NCBI GenBank assembly: GCA_945859605.1
Contig: OX243815.1
Span: 47,058,576 to 47,122,575, forward strand
Length of the DNA stretch: 64,000 bases
Direction of reading: 5' to 3'
Source of the DNA: Lumbricus rubellus
Taxonomy: Eukaryota; Annelida; Clitellata; Crassiclitellata; Lumbricidae
Shown in pieces: positions 16,491 to 28,589 of this stretch; within the stretch, counting starts at the first letter, position 1; each line of letters begins with the position of its first letter. The translations under genes were made by a program, and so were the position numbers. The notes under the pieces are model-generated. The model searched no databases and was not told the origin of the DNA. It saw nothing but the letters and a program-made list of their open reading frames with translations.

Positions 16491-16821
16491 CGGAATTTAA
16501 TAAAGATCGCTAACTTCGTAAACAATTTTTGTAGGCATCTGTAATTCTATATAGAAAATGATGTAAACGTTCTGCAGGTGTGTAATGAGATCATTGACTA
16601 TAATAGGCCACTTTCTTTTTAACGAAACTTTATGAGCTTACGTTATGATATAAAACGCCATCGACATTAATTAGCAGAGATATCATGAACTTTCTACCGT
16701 ATACATTTCTCGAGTAAAACTGCTGTTCTTCGCGACCTTTCCTTAGTTTTTTTTTCTATAACCTCACGCGAAAATGCTTAAAACTATAGCACGACGCAAA
16801 CGGTTAAAATAAAAGGCTGAA

Positions 16822-17090
16822 ATGGATAGACTTAGAAATTTAGAAAAGCACTCGACTGCTTTAGAAGTCAACGCCTTAAAAAAAATTAATTTTGACCTTC
16901 CTATAGATAAAGAGGGAAAATTGGAGGGGAAAAGAAAGAGAGGACGACCAAGACAAAGACTGTTGGACTGGATGATGAAAGACGGTTATGCTATCAGAAG
17001 CTGAAAAAGAATGCACAGAGCAGGGAAGAATCGAGACGTCAAACATTTGAACCTGCCTAAGGACAGAGAACAGAAAGAAGAATAGATAAA
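16822..17090 (+). pseudogene. LINE C-terminal fragment (RGRPR motif)
   Basis: A 60-residue frame contains KRKRGRPRQRLLDWMMKDGY, like the basic segment after the RT domain of non-LTR elements, and continues in another frame with an aspartate- and arginine-rich stretch. It is decayed. Confidence 0.4.
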
Positions 17091-18250
17091 GATCTAACCA
17101 CGGGTAATGGGAGGGAAGCCGTTCCACATAGAAGAGCCTACAATGGCAAAGGCACGGTGTTGGGACATGGCGGTTCTTGTCCTTGGAACCAAGAGATCAG
17201 GTCGATCAGCAGACCGGAGAGGGCTAGAAGAGACTGCAGAGAGGGGTTTGGGCATCAGGTCACAAAGGTATTTAGGAGTAATGCACTGTACATAGAATTT
17301 GACCGACTGATTGGCCGTTCTTCGATCATCCGCGTATCTGTGTTCGCCTTTGTCAGCTGTCTTTGGTCACGTGATTGGGATACTATAGGTGAAGCCGTTT
17401 CTGAGATTTACAAGAGATTGACTTTTTGCCTCGTGAAGCCTTTGGTCACATACTCACAATCATGACTGATGCTTAAGATGATGTACATGTAGGTTGAACA
17501 TTATGTTTATTGTAACGATGGAATTTTACGGATGACACGTGGACACTATGTTAAGGTTGTGGCTTCATTGTAAATTATAGCTTTGTTTAAGAACGCTTCA
17601 GAGGTGTCTAAAATGTCAAAGTGGATTGATCCACATAGTTTAACGACAGCTTATGACAACAAAGGCCGCTGCCGTGGGCAAAATGAGTTATGCATAAAGC
17701 AGCTCGTTTTTGTCAGTCTGTCAGACAGCGAGACAGTCTTCGGGTACCATCCATAAATTACAATACGTTTGATTACAATTACAATTACATACGCAAAAAT
17801 CGTATTTTTCTACCCTTCCCCACTTTGCGCCTGGTATATTTTGTGTATCCACACGCGTACATACAACCAAGCTTCTCTGTCCCTACAAATATGAAAAGCT
17901 AAGGTCACCTTTACACCCCTCCCCACCCCCACCCCGTGTCAGGACCATCATGGCTGAATCCATATGCTCTGCCTGAATAGGTATACCTGTCTGTGGAATG
18001 GACTTCTATCATTAGTTCGTTTCACCTTTCTCTGCTTGTTGTTTAGTCGTCCCTCGTCGCTCTCGTATTCGTTAACTTCTGTGTTTGGAAAAAGCATAAT
18101 TAGCCTAAAAGACATGCAGTCTATTAATAACCTAGCTGCTCATTTTAACTAATGTTTTTTGTTAGCTCAACAGTAGGCCTAATAGAAAAACAAAAATAAC
18201 ATGTAACCTCGTCCATTATCTATATCCTTAACTTTATCTGCCACTGTTAC
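17091..18250. other. No gene; one dispersed-repeat piece
   Basis: Positions about 17,640-17,700 hold a diverged copy of the TATGACAACAGAGGCCG repeat also seen at 49,770, 50,245 and 62,440. The rest shows no coding signal. Confidence 0.45.
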
Positions 18251-18710
18251 GCCGGTGTCGCGAAAAGGATTATCCCCCAGAAAGCTATCCGGGGGGATGA
18301 ATTAGTCTATCCCCCCGGATGGAATTAACCGGTCTAGACTATCCGGGGGGATAAACCATTCTATCCCATTTTTTGAAAAATGCGTATAATTGAAATATTT
18401 ATTCTCTAATCAAAATTTAAAGTGACTCTAATTGTTTTAAGTGTCCTAAGCAATGTTCAGAGAAAGGCTACTCGAAATTATTTAGTGACTCTAAGTGTTT
18501 TTAAGTGTTTCAAAAGTTTTAAGTGCTCTAAAACCAAAGCAAAAAATATCAAAATAAAAAAATAAACATACCCGTTAGTGTCATTGGTCAAAACAAAGCA
18601 GATGAAAATTAATTTGCAAAAAATAAATTCACGCGGAAGTGGCTTTTTGACTTTTCCTCTTTTGGGGGGATACGATTAATACGGGGGATAGTCTATTTCG
18701 TGACACCGGC
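18251..18710. mobile_element. MITE with GCCGGTGTC termini
   Basis: This 460-bp element has inverted ends GCCGGTGTCGCGAAA...TTTCGTGACACCGGC. Near the ends are several CTATCCGGGGGGAT units in both orientations. An inverted relative lies at 39,003-39,668, carrying an extra insertion that is absent here. Confidence 0.8.
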
Positions 18711-20250
18711 CTACGCCTGCCACGTTTTCACACTTTGGAAGCCTTTGCTAGCGTAGTTTGTAAGTACTACGCTACTACAGCCAATTCCTGAGATCGCTCA
18801 CCCTGTAAAAACTTGACCATAGATTATAAGTGCGAGAAACTGCAACAATTGAGTGGAAATTTGATCTCAATATTCAGACGGAAAGAATTGCGGAAATTAG
18901 TTTCAACTGGTCTAGGCCTACATCGAGAAAATAACTGCAGACCTATGAAAGACTCTATAATATTATTATAGGCAACAAAATATATTATTGTGTCTATGCT
19001 TGCCTCCTGCTACAATGACGGCTGAAATTAACACTGACACAAAAGGAATGACACCGCTCTGTTTCGAGCCATTCTGGAAAATGACCTTCATGTCCTCCGT
19101 GACTTCTTACCACTGCTGCAGCGTGATCTATTATATAGGTAGGCCCTATGCCTAATTACCTATATCGGCAAAAAGCCTCACAATCTCATTCATCTAGATA
19201 AAGAGAGTCGATGAATTTTATCCCAAGAATGTTGTAAAAAAACCATGATCTAACCATCTCAAACATAAAAAGCTTCCTGTCAATTTGTAATGGTAGGCCT
19301 ACACCTAGCCTACAGTGATTTGTGTATTGTGAAATGAGCGCACATAATATTATTATTATTATTATAGGTCCAGAAATTAATGGGAAACAAAATTAGTTAC
19401 AAAACGCGAACTCAGCTTAGCGTAAGCCACATTTAGCATTAACCAATAATTTATTTTGGTTCTTCTTAAGCTACCTTATTATCGCAATATCGCTTCTTAC
19501 GCTTATCTTATGCTGACATTGCTTTTTTACTTCACGATTGCAAGCAACAAGGCTAAAAATAACGAGCGACAACAGTACTAATAAAACATTAATATATTTC
19601 TGAAATCTTAACAAATTTTGGCATCTGTATGTTTATATAGCAATGATAGTAAATGTTATGAAGGTGTGCAATAAGATAACTCATTAGCCTGCTCGCTAAC
19701 GAGGACTTATTATAATTATGAAATAAAAGGCCGTTGAATTTTTGGTCCACCCTGTATAATGTCCTTAAAATAATAATCAGCAACATAACGCGAGCTCAGT
19801 TTAGCGCACATGAATGAATTATCATTCATTCATTCATCCATTCATTCATTCATTCATTCATTCATTCATTCTATGAACTATGATAGCGTCCCATCAGAAT
19901 CTCGGGCCAACTAAGGAGCGCACCCAGCCCAGCCACAGCAAAATAAAAACCCAGATAGATTTGTGAAACAGAGTGTGAAATTGTGAATGGTCAGATACGT
20001 AGGTCATTCCAGATGGACGGTCCTACAGCATGTAGACTACAGTAGCCCATATAATTATGCATACATTGTAACAGTAAAATTTATATTGGTTGATCCTACA
20101 TTACAAATTACAATCATTATCTCGCATTATCAGTTCTTAATTAAATTTTATGCAGTCGATGCTTTTTTTACCTCACAATCAAAGTGTATTACACTTTGCC
20201 TCACAATTGCAATGCAAAACAGGCTGAATACGAGCGACAGCTAGTAAGAC
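18711..20250. other. No gene; simple repeats and a mariner-like terminus
   Basis: It contains a (CATT)n tract at about 19,822-19,871 and, near 19,741-19,758, TTTTGGTCCACCCTGTATAA, which resembles a Tc1/mariner end on the minus strand. The remainder is unassigned. Confidence 0.4.
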
Positions 20251-20255
20251 TAATA

Positions 20256-20330
20256 ACATTCGCAAGATGTCCTTTTATTCGCTAGATGTCACTTCATTCG
20301 CAAGATTTCATATCATTCGCTAGGTGGAGA
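20256..20330. repeat. 19-bp tandem repeat
   Basis: Four units alternate between CATTCGCAAGATGTC- and TATTCGCTAGATGTC-like forms. Confidence 0.7.
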
Positions 20331-20449
20331 CCTAACAGCGTTATCTCGGTTTTGGTGCTGACAAAAAATGTTTTTTGTGGACATAAAAAAATAGGCCGAA
20401 TAGACCCGTGTATTTCCATCTCGCGCTCAACGGTATTGTCTTTCTTGTT

Positions 20450-20605
20450 GCTGTTGTTGCTGCTGCTGTCGTCGTCGTCGTCGTCGTCATTATCATTGTC
20501 AGCATCATCATCGTCATCATCATCATCATCATCATAATCTCAATCATAGTCATCATCATAATCGTCATCGTCGCCGTTGTCTTCGTCGCAGTCATCAACC
20601 ATCAT
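20450..20605. repeat. GTC/CAT triplet-rich microsatellite
   Basis: Runs of TGC, GTC and CAT triplets, partly degenerate. They create long serine-, valine- or methionine-rich frames on both strands that are not genes. Confidence 0.9.
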
Positions 20606-20940
20606 CAGCAGACTATTAATTGTTCTCGTTGTTGTTTTGTATTGAGGCTACTAGCTAGCTATTATAGGCCTAATAGGTGCCACTATAATTTATCCTATAA
20701 GCTATACGAGTATGCATGTAGCAACCCATGGTCCCAGAACCGGCGACAGAAATGCTGCAATGCAGAACCCTGAACAGAGCAGTCGATTTGTGCCTAAGGT
20801 GTTTTGGCTTTATGAAAATTGATTGAATGTTATTGGCGAAAGTGCCCTCGTATGAGTCGTACGACCGTACCGTACGTATGATTTCCATGCAACCATGATT
20901 TTATTCAGTCTCAGATTTTTAAAAATAGTATACCGGGTAG

Positions 20941-21111
20941 CATGGGCGGAGTTTGGTTTCCGTTCTTGGAGGGGCTAACATCTAGTCTGGGCCTTCTTAG
21001 GGGGGCTAACCCAGAAAAATGATACCATTTTCATGGTAAAAAAACATGAATTTGGATCTTCTTGGGGGGCTTAGCCCCCCCCCCCCTAGCCCTTGATAAA
21101 CTCCGCCCATG
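20941..21111. mobile_element. hAT-like MITE with 8-bp TSD
   Basis: This 171-bp element has 14-bp perfect inverted ends CATGGGCGGAGTTT and an 8-bp target duplication CCGGGTAG at 20,933-20,940 and 21,112-21,119. Confidence 0.88.
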
Positions 21112-21240
21112 CCGGGTAGTGATCGACTTAGCAAGGCATAAATTATTAACTTCGTAGGACCACACAAGTCGCTCCACGGGCTCCTATTATAACTGAGTCT
21201 TAGACCAATTAAAAAGTCGAACCAATGGGCTTCTTCAATC

Positions 21241-21580
21241 AGTCAGAATTTATATAGCGCCATTCAGAGGTACTTACCAGTACTCAGAGCGGGAAAACAG
21301 TCTTCAACCGTTTGTGAAATTGAGAATGTCAGCTTGAGAGGTGTCGCATAGTCAAGGGAAGTCCATTCCAGGTTGTTTGACCAACCACAGAGAACGAACA
21401 CCTCTGCATTGTTGCAGAGCGAGTGAAAGGAACCATTAAGTCACCATGGATAGCAGAGCGCAGCGCACGGCGGCCTATGCAAGTGGAAAGGGAGAGGCAA
21501 AGATCACACAGATAAGTGGGTGCCAGCCTGATAAGCATCGCCACACGCTGTTCTTCTCTATTTAATAACCATGGCAAGCA
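21241..21580 (-). pseudogene. CR1/L2-like LINE 3' fragment
   Basis: The minus frame carries a C-terminal RT-like segment ending CSFSVVGQTTWNGLPLTMR, followed by a 3' tail with TACCTCTGAATGGCGCTATATAAAT. The same protein phrase and tail occur at 32,930-33,360 on the other strand. Confidence 0.7.
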
Positions 21581-21583
21581 GCG

Positions 21584-21800
21584 GTGGTGTAGTGGTAGCG
21601 TCGTTGCCTTGAAGCCCGAAGGTTCGAGGTTCGAATCCACCTCGCCGCGTATGGACCTTGGGCAAGTCTTTCACTCACAATTGCTTGGCGCTTCGGCGTG
21701 AAACTCCGATGCAGGGTTCGCGCTGTAGTCTGGAGCGCCTCGATCTGAGTAGCGGTTGAGAGCTGGAAGAGGCGCTATAACAAATGCGCATACAAACAAT
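21584..21800 (+). mobile_element. tRNA-derived SINE
   Basis: The head reads GGTGGTGTAGTGGTAGCG (A box) and GGTTCGAATCC (B box). The body is homologous to the minus-strand copy at 36,150-36,353. The tail GAGCGCCTCGATCTGAGTAG...AGAGGCGCTATAA is shared with local LINE fragments. No intact tRNA fold follows the head, so it is not a tRNA gene. Confidence 0.85.
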
Positions 21801-21845
21801 TGAAGCACCACAGATGGCGTTAAGCGACTGTGAAGTAAGGACTCC

Positions 21846-21912
21846 GGCAGTGCCAGTCCCAAGCATGATTAAGGAAGAGGGTGACGCTGATGATCATTGT
21901 TATCACACATTT
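21846..21912 (+). repeat. Dispersed repeat tail (GGAAGAGGGTGA)
   Basis: GTGCCAGTCCCAAGC and ATTAAGGAAGAGGGTGA recur with changes near 27,248-27,300, 38,138-38,200 and 60,510-60,550, usually beside SINE-like sequence. Confidence 0.65.
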
Positions 21913-22005
21913 GTGTTATCAGCCTATTCGGAGCAATCAATAAAGTTGGTGATTTGCTTCTTGCTTCCTTTTATAGTATCGTTTGGCATCGTTCTTAAAG
22001 GTGTC

Positions 22006-24155
22006 TAATAATAGAAACACTTTCAACAATCCTTTCAATCAAAGCAGCGGGGAAAAGCGAGATAGCATAAAGTAGCATACGACATCGGAATTCGTGGCTT
22101 GTGCTATATACCTACTTTATCCTCGCTTATAACTTAAAAATCTCCTTTACCACACATAAATTATCGTGTCTGCTGAGAGAATACCGAAATGTTTTTTCCA
22201 TAAAGCCTAGTTGAAAAATAAAACTCGTAAATTCGCACTCGTTGTAGGTCTATTATAATAGGCCAGAAGTCTAATTCTGTACTTAATTCTCAATATTCAA
22301 CACCAAATTAACGTTTAGAAATGTCAAACAGCCTTAATTAGGCCTAGAACTAGCCTATAAGGCGGAGAGTCACGACATTACTCTAAAAATAATGCCCAGA
22401 TTAGTTTTAAACCAAATTATGCTCTAAATTGAAACTCTTTCTCCAGAACCGCAATTATTATTATTATTATTGATTGCGTTCAACACGCAAGACAGCGGGC
22501 TTGGCTAATAACAGCAGGCTTGTGCACGGCTGGTTATTATGAATGAACGAGCACTTCCCATAATTCCAAGCTTCTCTGACCATACGATAAAATTAAACTA
22601 TGAAGCGCGTCGCTAGATGGCTTGAATGGTTATAACAAGTTTCAAACTTAAAAGAGATAATATTATTTTTAAATAGATTTGACGATTAAAAACTGCTTTA
22701 AACATATAAAACGTTGGGAAATCGCGTTCGGCATATTTTAATAATTTTTACTGTAAAATTTTCTTAACTGGAATGCGCCAATCAGGGCGTAGTTCAGATT
22801 GTGAATGATGTATTCATACGCATCCTGTTCATTCATAGCTGGGCTCGGTAGAAAAGTAGTTTTAGTCGAAATGAGTCAATTCTTTGATTTTTCAGACGCA
22901 ATTTCTATATATCGACGGCGAATTAAACAGAAATGCATTATTAGACTCCGCTTATTGCAGAAATTCGAACATTTAAGACGATTTGTGGAAATTTGAGTGG
23001 CGGATGAGGACGGAAAATTGCTGAGCAGTGGCGCGGCAACTCCCACGCACTGAAATGAAGTATTTTGGCGAATGTTGCTATAATGGCCGAATGAACGGAG
23101 TTAGTTAAAATCTCGGTTGTTTTCAGCGGCTTACGGCGATTTCCACAGCTAACCGTCTCTTGGTGGATCTTCCACAATGAAAAAGGTAATTGGCGTGGGG
23201 TTTACTGGCTGCGTTTTGTGTTGTTTTGTGGACGCAATCGACTGGTAACTTGAAACGGTTGTGGCTTAGACTGACTGCCGGAGTCTAGATACACTGGTGA
23301 GACTGCGCCCTGCCATAAGGCTGAGCTAGCACGTCAGGCGCTATATAAATTACGTGTGTTGTTTGCACGGTGGTTGAGCGGTGCAGTGGCTGTATAAACG
23401 GGCGACTTGTTCCAGCGTTGAATGATGGTGTGGTAGTTTTTAAAATGTTTTTGCGACAGTCAGAATTGGACTTTTGCGGTTTGAAATGACTAATACTCAC
23501 TCTGCCGTACAGATATAATATTTAATCTAATAAGCGGAATTAGAAAGTACAATGGCATTCTTTTAAAAGTACAAAGGCATCCTGAGATTGATTGTTTTGC
23601 GCTTCAGGTTGTTGGCTGCGGTAGTTGTGGAAAAAATCTGTGAAGATTTGGGTCTTAATCTTCGATGATTTGTGTTTTATGTTGCTTAATGCGTGGTGTG
23701 TAGTTAAAAAGCCTGTGCGAATATTATGCAATAGATTTAACAAGTTGAGCTCGACAAATGCAAAAGCGGTTACGTGTTATTTAAGTAATTATTGTGTATT
23801 ATTAGCTTGTGTGAGTCAGTGCGGTTAGGGCTTAAAATAGTACCTACTATCCAAGCCACGCCCTAGGGAGGGAGCGGCCCGATAAAAATAGGGCTTTGTG
23901 ATCTTAGCTGTGTGCCTAGGGGTTATTTACAAATTCTGATAATTAGGAAACGCAAATATCCTGTAATATCACACCAGGGTGAGCAGTTGTAAAGTCTCTG
24001 AGGTTAGAAGACATTGTTAGTTTTTCCAGACTGTTAATGAATGTTTGGTTAGATGATGTAATTAGACTTGAGGAGTTTGAAAGTGTGACAATAGAAATTC
24101 TTCAATTCATTCATTAATTCATTCACTCAATCTTGGCTGTAATGAGTGCATAGAC
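22006..24155. other. No gene seen
   Basis: Only short unassigned frames. There is a small (TTA)n run near 22,458 and a single AGGCGCTATATAAATTACG word near 23,337 that may be a LINE/SINE tail remnant. Confidence 0.4.
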
Positions 24156-25226
24156 CAGTGCTGTCCGACCTTTTTGGCCCCACGGGCCGCATTGGCCATA
24201 TTTTGTAGCCCGAGGGCCACAAAAGTCAAAATGTATTGATAATTATTAATTGTTTAAGAATTTTTAGGGATTGATTATTATTCTAAATGAATAATAATAA
24301 AAATGAATATTGGCACGTAGGCCTAGGCCTATATATCTTGCAATGCCTTTGTTTGGCATGCATTATGCTGCGTCAGCACCAAAAAGCAGTTTAAGGCAGC
24401 GTTAAACCTGCCGTGCACTCAACTCGGCTCTTCATTTCGACGCCCTGATAAGTTTTGTTGCCTCAGCTCCACTTTGTGGCTGAGCGGGAATTCTATCATC
24501 CTGCTATGGCCATTAAAATGAATCATTCAAACCAGAGTCTTCAGTCTAATGAGCAGCCACAGACACAGTCGTCGGTCGAGAAAGAGCCAAATACATCGAA
24601 ATTCGTTAGCCCTACAAGGGTAGGGCCTACTCAGTGCTTAAAGTGGGAAAAAGAAATGCCCGGCCGCTCCTCACCTTTCCAGGTTGTGTTGGCCAATAAG
24701 TGGCAGGATGGCGTTCAGATTTTAAAATAAGTGCATGTACGCCGTCCATGACCGTCCTGCCACACTTTAAGCCCTGGGCCTACTCTCATTGATTGTTTCC
24801 TCCAAAACCTCAGGACTAGAACTAGACTATCTCTCGAAAGGAATGGTCGCAGACTCGCAGCCCCTTAGAGACGTGCAGTAGGCATACACATCTTAGGAAC
24901 TGACTAGAAGTGAAAGGTCTTGGACGGTTTGCGAGATCAGTTTAGTGGAGTATATAAAAAATGCTGCTTAAACCAGACGTCATGATTGTGTCAATCGCCT
25001 GACAGAATACAAGAACTTAGCTATACCGGGGTAGAAAGAAATTACAGTTGTTGGATGGACCTTTCTGCTAGTAGTCCAAATCCCGGCGACCGCTATAACA
25101 GTAATTTAAAAAATTAAGTCGTTCAGTGACTTTGTCATTTACTTCATTTTAAAAAATTGCATAAATTCAGTGAGTTTCCGCGGGCCACTTGAAATCACTC
25201 CGCGGGCCGCACGTTGGACAGCACTG
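24156..25226. mobile_element. Non-autonomous hAT-like element with 8-bp TSD
   Basis: Ends are CAGTGCTGTCCGACC... and ...TTGGACAGCACTG, and both ends contain GCGGGCCGC/GGGCCGC blocks. The target duplication GCATAGAC lies at 24,148-24,155 and 25,227-25,234. At 1,071 bp with no transposase it is non-autonomous. A smaller hAT-like MITE is nested at 24,632-24,776. Confidence 0.88.
24632..24776. mobile_element. Nested 145-bp hAT-like MITE
   Basis: Inverted ends CAGTGCTTAAAGTG and CACTTTAAGCCCTG, with target duplication GGCCTACT at 24,624-24,631 and 24,777-24,784. A relative with the same CCGTCCTGCCAC core sits inside the MITE at 39,236-39,428. Confidence 0.88.
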
Positions 25227-25366
25227 GCATAGACTATACAGTATACACTGTTGGTAGGAGGATGAGATGGCAAAAGTTGATGACTGGTTGACAATCCCCT
25301 TATTCATTAATTAATTCATTCATTCATTCACTCAGTCATTTATTCATTCACTCGTTCATTCAAGTA
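25227..25366. repeat. (CATT)n-like degenerate tract
   Basis: ATTCATTCATTCACTCAGTC-type repeats occupy the last 65 bases, next to the inverted-repeat block. Confidence 0.7.
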
Positions 25367-25526
25367 TTTATTTAGCATCTCTGCAAGGAACTACTCAGAG
25401 GTGCTCCTGACTCCAGCATGGTCAAAAAAACTGTTTGAAAGTGCTTATAATATATAAAACAAAGATGCAGAGGCAGACATAGCCACGAAGTAATTAGCAA
25501 CTTCACTTTCTCAGCCATGGCATATG

Positions 25527-25572
<46 letters not shown>

Positions 25573-25766
25573 TTATTATAAGCACTTTCAAACAGTTGTT
25601 TTGACCATGCTGGAGTCAGGAGCACCTCGGAGTAGTTCCTTGCAGAGATGCTAAATAAAAGTATATAATTATATATAATACATATGCCATGGCTGAGAAA
25701 GTGAAGTTGCTAATTACTTCGTGGCTATGTCTGCCTCTGAAGAGACTGCTTCTGCATCTTTGTTTT
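25367..25766. repeat. Interleaved inverted repeat A-B-(AT)n-A'-B'
   Basis: Segment A (about 25,367-25,453) returns inverted as A' (25,573-25,658), and segment B (25,456-25,540) returns inverted as B' (25,671-25,766), with an (AT)n run at 25,531-25,567. Matches are near perfect; B' has a 15-bp insertion. Segment A contains the common LINE/SINE tail (CTACTCAGAGGTGCTCCTGA). Confidence 0.85.
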
Positions 25767-26279
25767 AATTCACTTACTTGTTCACACAATAATCTAGGGC
25801 ACTTAAATTTCTAAGCATCATTTCAAAGATTTCCTCACCTGCATTTCAAGAACTTAAAGAAGAGAAGCAAGAAGATCCATTTACCAAAGCTAGCGACCGT
25901 TAGTATAAAATATTAGCACCTGCATTTATCTTAGCCTTTGCATGTGCAGGACTACCCAGAGGTAGGGGGGGGGCAAATATCCTGGGACTTTTGGGCACCC
26001 AGTGTCTGGGTAGTCGCACAAAGTTTATGATTTGCGTAAATTATTTAATAGATTTCCTTTCAAAATTTACCAATTGCTTTTTAAAATAACAACGGAATAA
26101 AATCAGAATTGTTTATGTAATAATTATAATATTGCACGATCACATGACTCGTGCCCTCATCAAATTTGTTATTTCAATCGTTTTTCTAATTCTCTCACGA
26201 TACAACCTCGCGCTAGCTTAGTTCTGGGCCTGTGGCTACTTAGCCCATGAATCCAAAATTCCTATCACTTGGTGTATAT

Positions 26280-26410
26280 AATTATGAGGGCTGGTGACCA
26301 GTCCTCTCCCTTGCAGTCTCATCATCCCAATGACAAGTGTATGATCTGTATACTCTTTCACTGTGTTAGGTAGGACACTTGTAGAGTCGAAAGATGACCC
26401 ATCTGCACAA
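26280..26410 (-). mobile_element. Decayed SINE tail
   Basis: CCAGTCCTCTCCCTTGCAGTCTCATCATCC matches the tail of the SINE at 13,050-13,240 in the same orientation; the tRNA head is not recognisable. Confidence 0.6.
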
Positions 26411-26738
26411 AGCAGGGTTTTATATTTAAGTCGGAATGTTCAGTTTGAAGAGAATGAGCTGCAACTTGACATATTTAAATTATTAGATTTTTATGGACCA
26501 CGATTTTAAATATATATGTATTTTATAATTGCTTGTTAAAGTTTGAGAGAAAATAACATTTTAGTGCATTTTTTAATGATTTCTTTCGAGTTGTGGAGTA
26601 AATTTCGGGCCCATGCACCAAATTGGGTCCATTTATCCAGCCTTTGTTCTTTGTAGTTTTTAACAATTGATTCATGACAAGTTGTTCTTTTATACATAAA
26701 ATTCAGTTAAAATTGAAGTAGACTGATAATTTTAGTGT

Positions 26739-26980
26739 TCAGAGGTGGATCCAGAGGGGGGGGCAATCCGGCCATGGCCCCACATTTAAAACTGCCATGG
26801 GACGTGGTCCCCCCATTCGGTTTAAAATCAGTAATATGAATAGGGTTGTCATGGCATATTGGCCCTCCATCAATAAAATCGCATGAGACGTGGCCCCCCC
26901 CCCCCCCCCATTGGGTTTTTGGCTGGAGGACTAAAAAAGGTCATCCACTTTTTGTCGACCAACGACGAAATTTTGTAAAG
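26739..26980. mobile_element. Decayed MITE with GGATCCAG terminus
   Basis: TCAGAGGTGGATCCAGAGG followed by GGGCAATCCGGCC matches the inverted right end of the element at 50,919-51,180. The other end is diverged. Long G and C runs lie inside. Confidence 0.6.
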
Positions 26981-27159
26981 AGAATTCACATGCTTAGACT
27001 ATGAATTTAAAATGGTGTAATGCACTCAAGAAGCCAGAAATTCGACTTTAGGACTGGTTTAAAATGTACATATGGGTCACAAAGCAGGATGCGAATTATT
27101 TTCTGCCCTGTTGAACCGAAAACATCCTCGCATACATGTGACATTCCAATGGACTAACC

Positions 27160-27320
27160 ACTGGACTTCAATCCCAACGCTGCTATAATGGTTCGACAGG
27201 AAGTTGGATTCAAACCCCTCTTAACTCTTCCGCTACTACCTGGTGGTGCCGGTCTAAATCTGGGATAAAGGAAGAGGGTGATGCTCATAGTCTTTGTTAC
27301 TGCTAGCAAGTAACCATTTG
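27160..27320 (+). mobile_element. Decayed tRNA-SINE-like sequence
   Basis: GTTGGATTCAAACCCC resembles a B box and is followed by the GGAAGAGGGTGATGCTCATAG tail family. The A box is weak. Confidence 0.45.
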
Positions 27321-27544
27321 ATGTTTTTACTGTTGGGTTTAATTGAGGAAAGGTTTAATTGATGGCACCAAGATGTCTGTCTTTCTCAGGAGCAGTTAGT
27401 TGGTTGTCAGGGTGATTTACAGCTCTATGGAACTTTGTATGAGGATATATTATTACGAACACTACTGCTACAGAACCATGGGTGATGATAGTTTCATCTC
27501 ATAATGTCGCATTGTTTATTTTCGTATTTCGTGTATTTATTTTT

Positions 27545-27605
27545 TTATTTAGAGTATTTATATAGCACCTCTTCAAGAATTCTACTCAGAGGCGCTCTCT
27601 GCGCT
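27545..27605 (-). repeat. LINE/SINE 3' tail remnant
   Basis: On the minus strand it reads GAGCGCCTCTGAGTAGAATTC then TTGAAGAGGTGCTATATAAA, the tail shared by local LINE and SINE copies. Confidence 0.75.
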
Positions 27606-27904
27606 AACTAGCCGAAGTAATGTTAAGTGTCATAACAACAATAAAATTTCATCAATTAGCAAAATAAGTCACAGTGAGCCGGAAACAGTCATCAGTGGCG
27701 ATCCCTTGCAGACACGTAGAATCATCCAACATAATCCCGTCGACAGCCTTCAGATGGTGTGAAAGTTATGGTTATGTCGAAGGTTTTTTGGTCAGATTTC
27801 TCCTGCAGGTAGTCTGGCTGTCCACAGCAAAACTTCTGAGGTTATTGGCGGTTTTATATATGCTTCAGCGCTAGAGCAGTTTAATGATCTGCCAAGCGGT
27901 AAAT

Positions 27905-27938
27905 AGTGTGTGTGTGTGGGGGGGGGGGGGGGTGGTGT
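27905..27938. repeat. (TG)n followed by poly-G
   Basis: TGTGTGTGTG then about fourteen G residues. Confidence 0.9.
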
Positions 27939-28149
27939 GGGAAAAAGCGTTCATCGGCTCAATGCTTTCCTGGAGTGTGTCATTAGGAAGTGCGCATAGG
28001 GTGCTAGGCTGTGGCAGCTGGGTGGCCGGGTGTCATAGGGTGCTAGCCTGCTGTAGCTGATGGGTGCTTAGGGTCTTCTTCCCAGTGACAATGTCAGCCT
28101 ACGTTTGACTTGTGACTTTATGCAGTGGCTTTGGAAATATCACTGATTG

Positions 28150-28460
28150 ATTGTCTGTCAATTTGTCTGTCTGTCTGTATCTCTTGCTCTTTGGCTCATG
28201 GTTTTTTCCTTCAATTTATGTGCATGCAGGTGCACACACGCACACCCACACGTATATGCATGCACACACGTACAAACACACTTACATACATGCCTCTTTG
28301 TCTGCCTGCCAAAACTTTTTCTCGTTGTCTCTGTATCTGTCTGTGTCTCTCTATCTGTTTTTTGTCTCTGTACCTGTGTCTCTGCTTTTGTCTCTCTTTG
28401 TGTTTGTATCTCTATCTATGTCTGACTGCGTACCTGTCTATACATCTGTCCGACTATGAT
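28150..28460. repeat. CTGT/TCTC-rich degenerate microsatellite
   Basis: Repeats of CTGTCTGT and CACACACG produce long cysteine- and serine-rich frames in all plus-strand phases. Confidence 0.85.
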
Positions 28461-28589
28461 TAGGCCAAGAGTCTCGCGGTATTTATTTCGATGACATCAT
28501 GTTCATATAATTTGTCAAAGCGGGACATCAATTAAGGATGAATTTCATTCTTTTTAAGGTTAATCCTTTTAATTCGTTGAGTCAATATA

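Noticed and set aside
21584..21660. A tRNA gene
   Set aside because: A and B boxes are present but the acceptor stem does not close and a SINE body follows.
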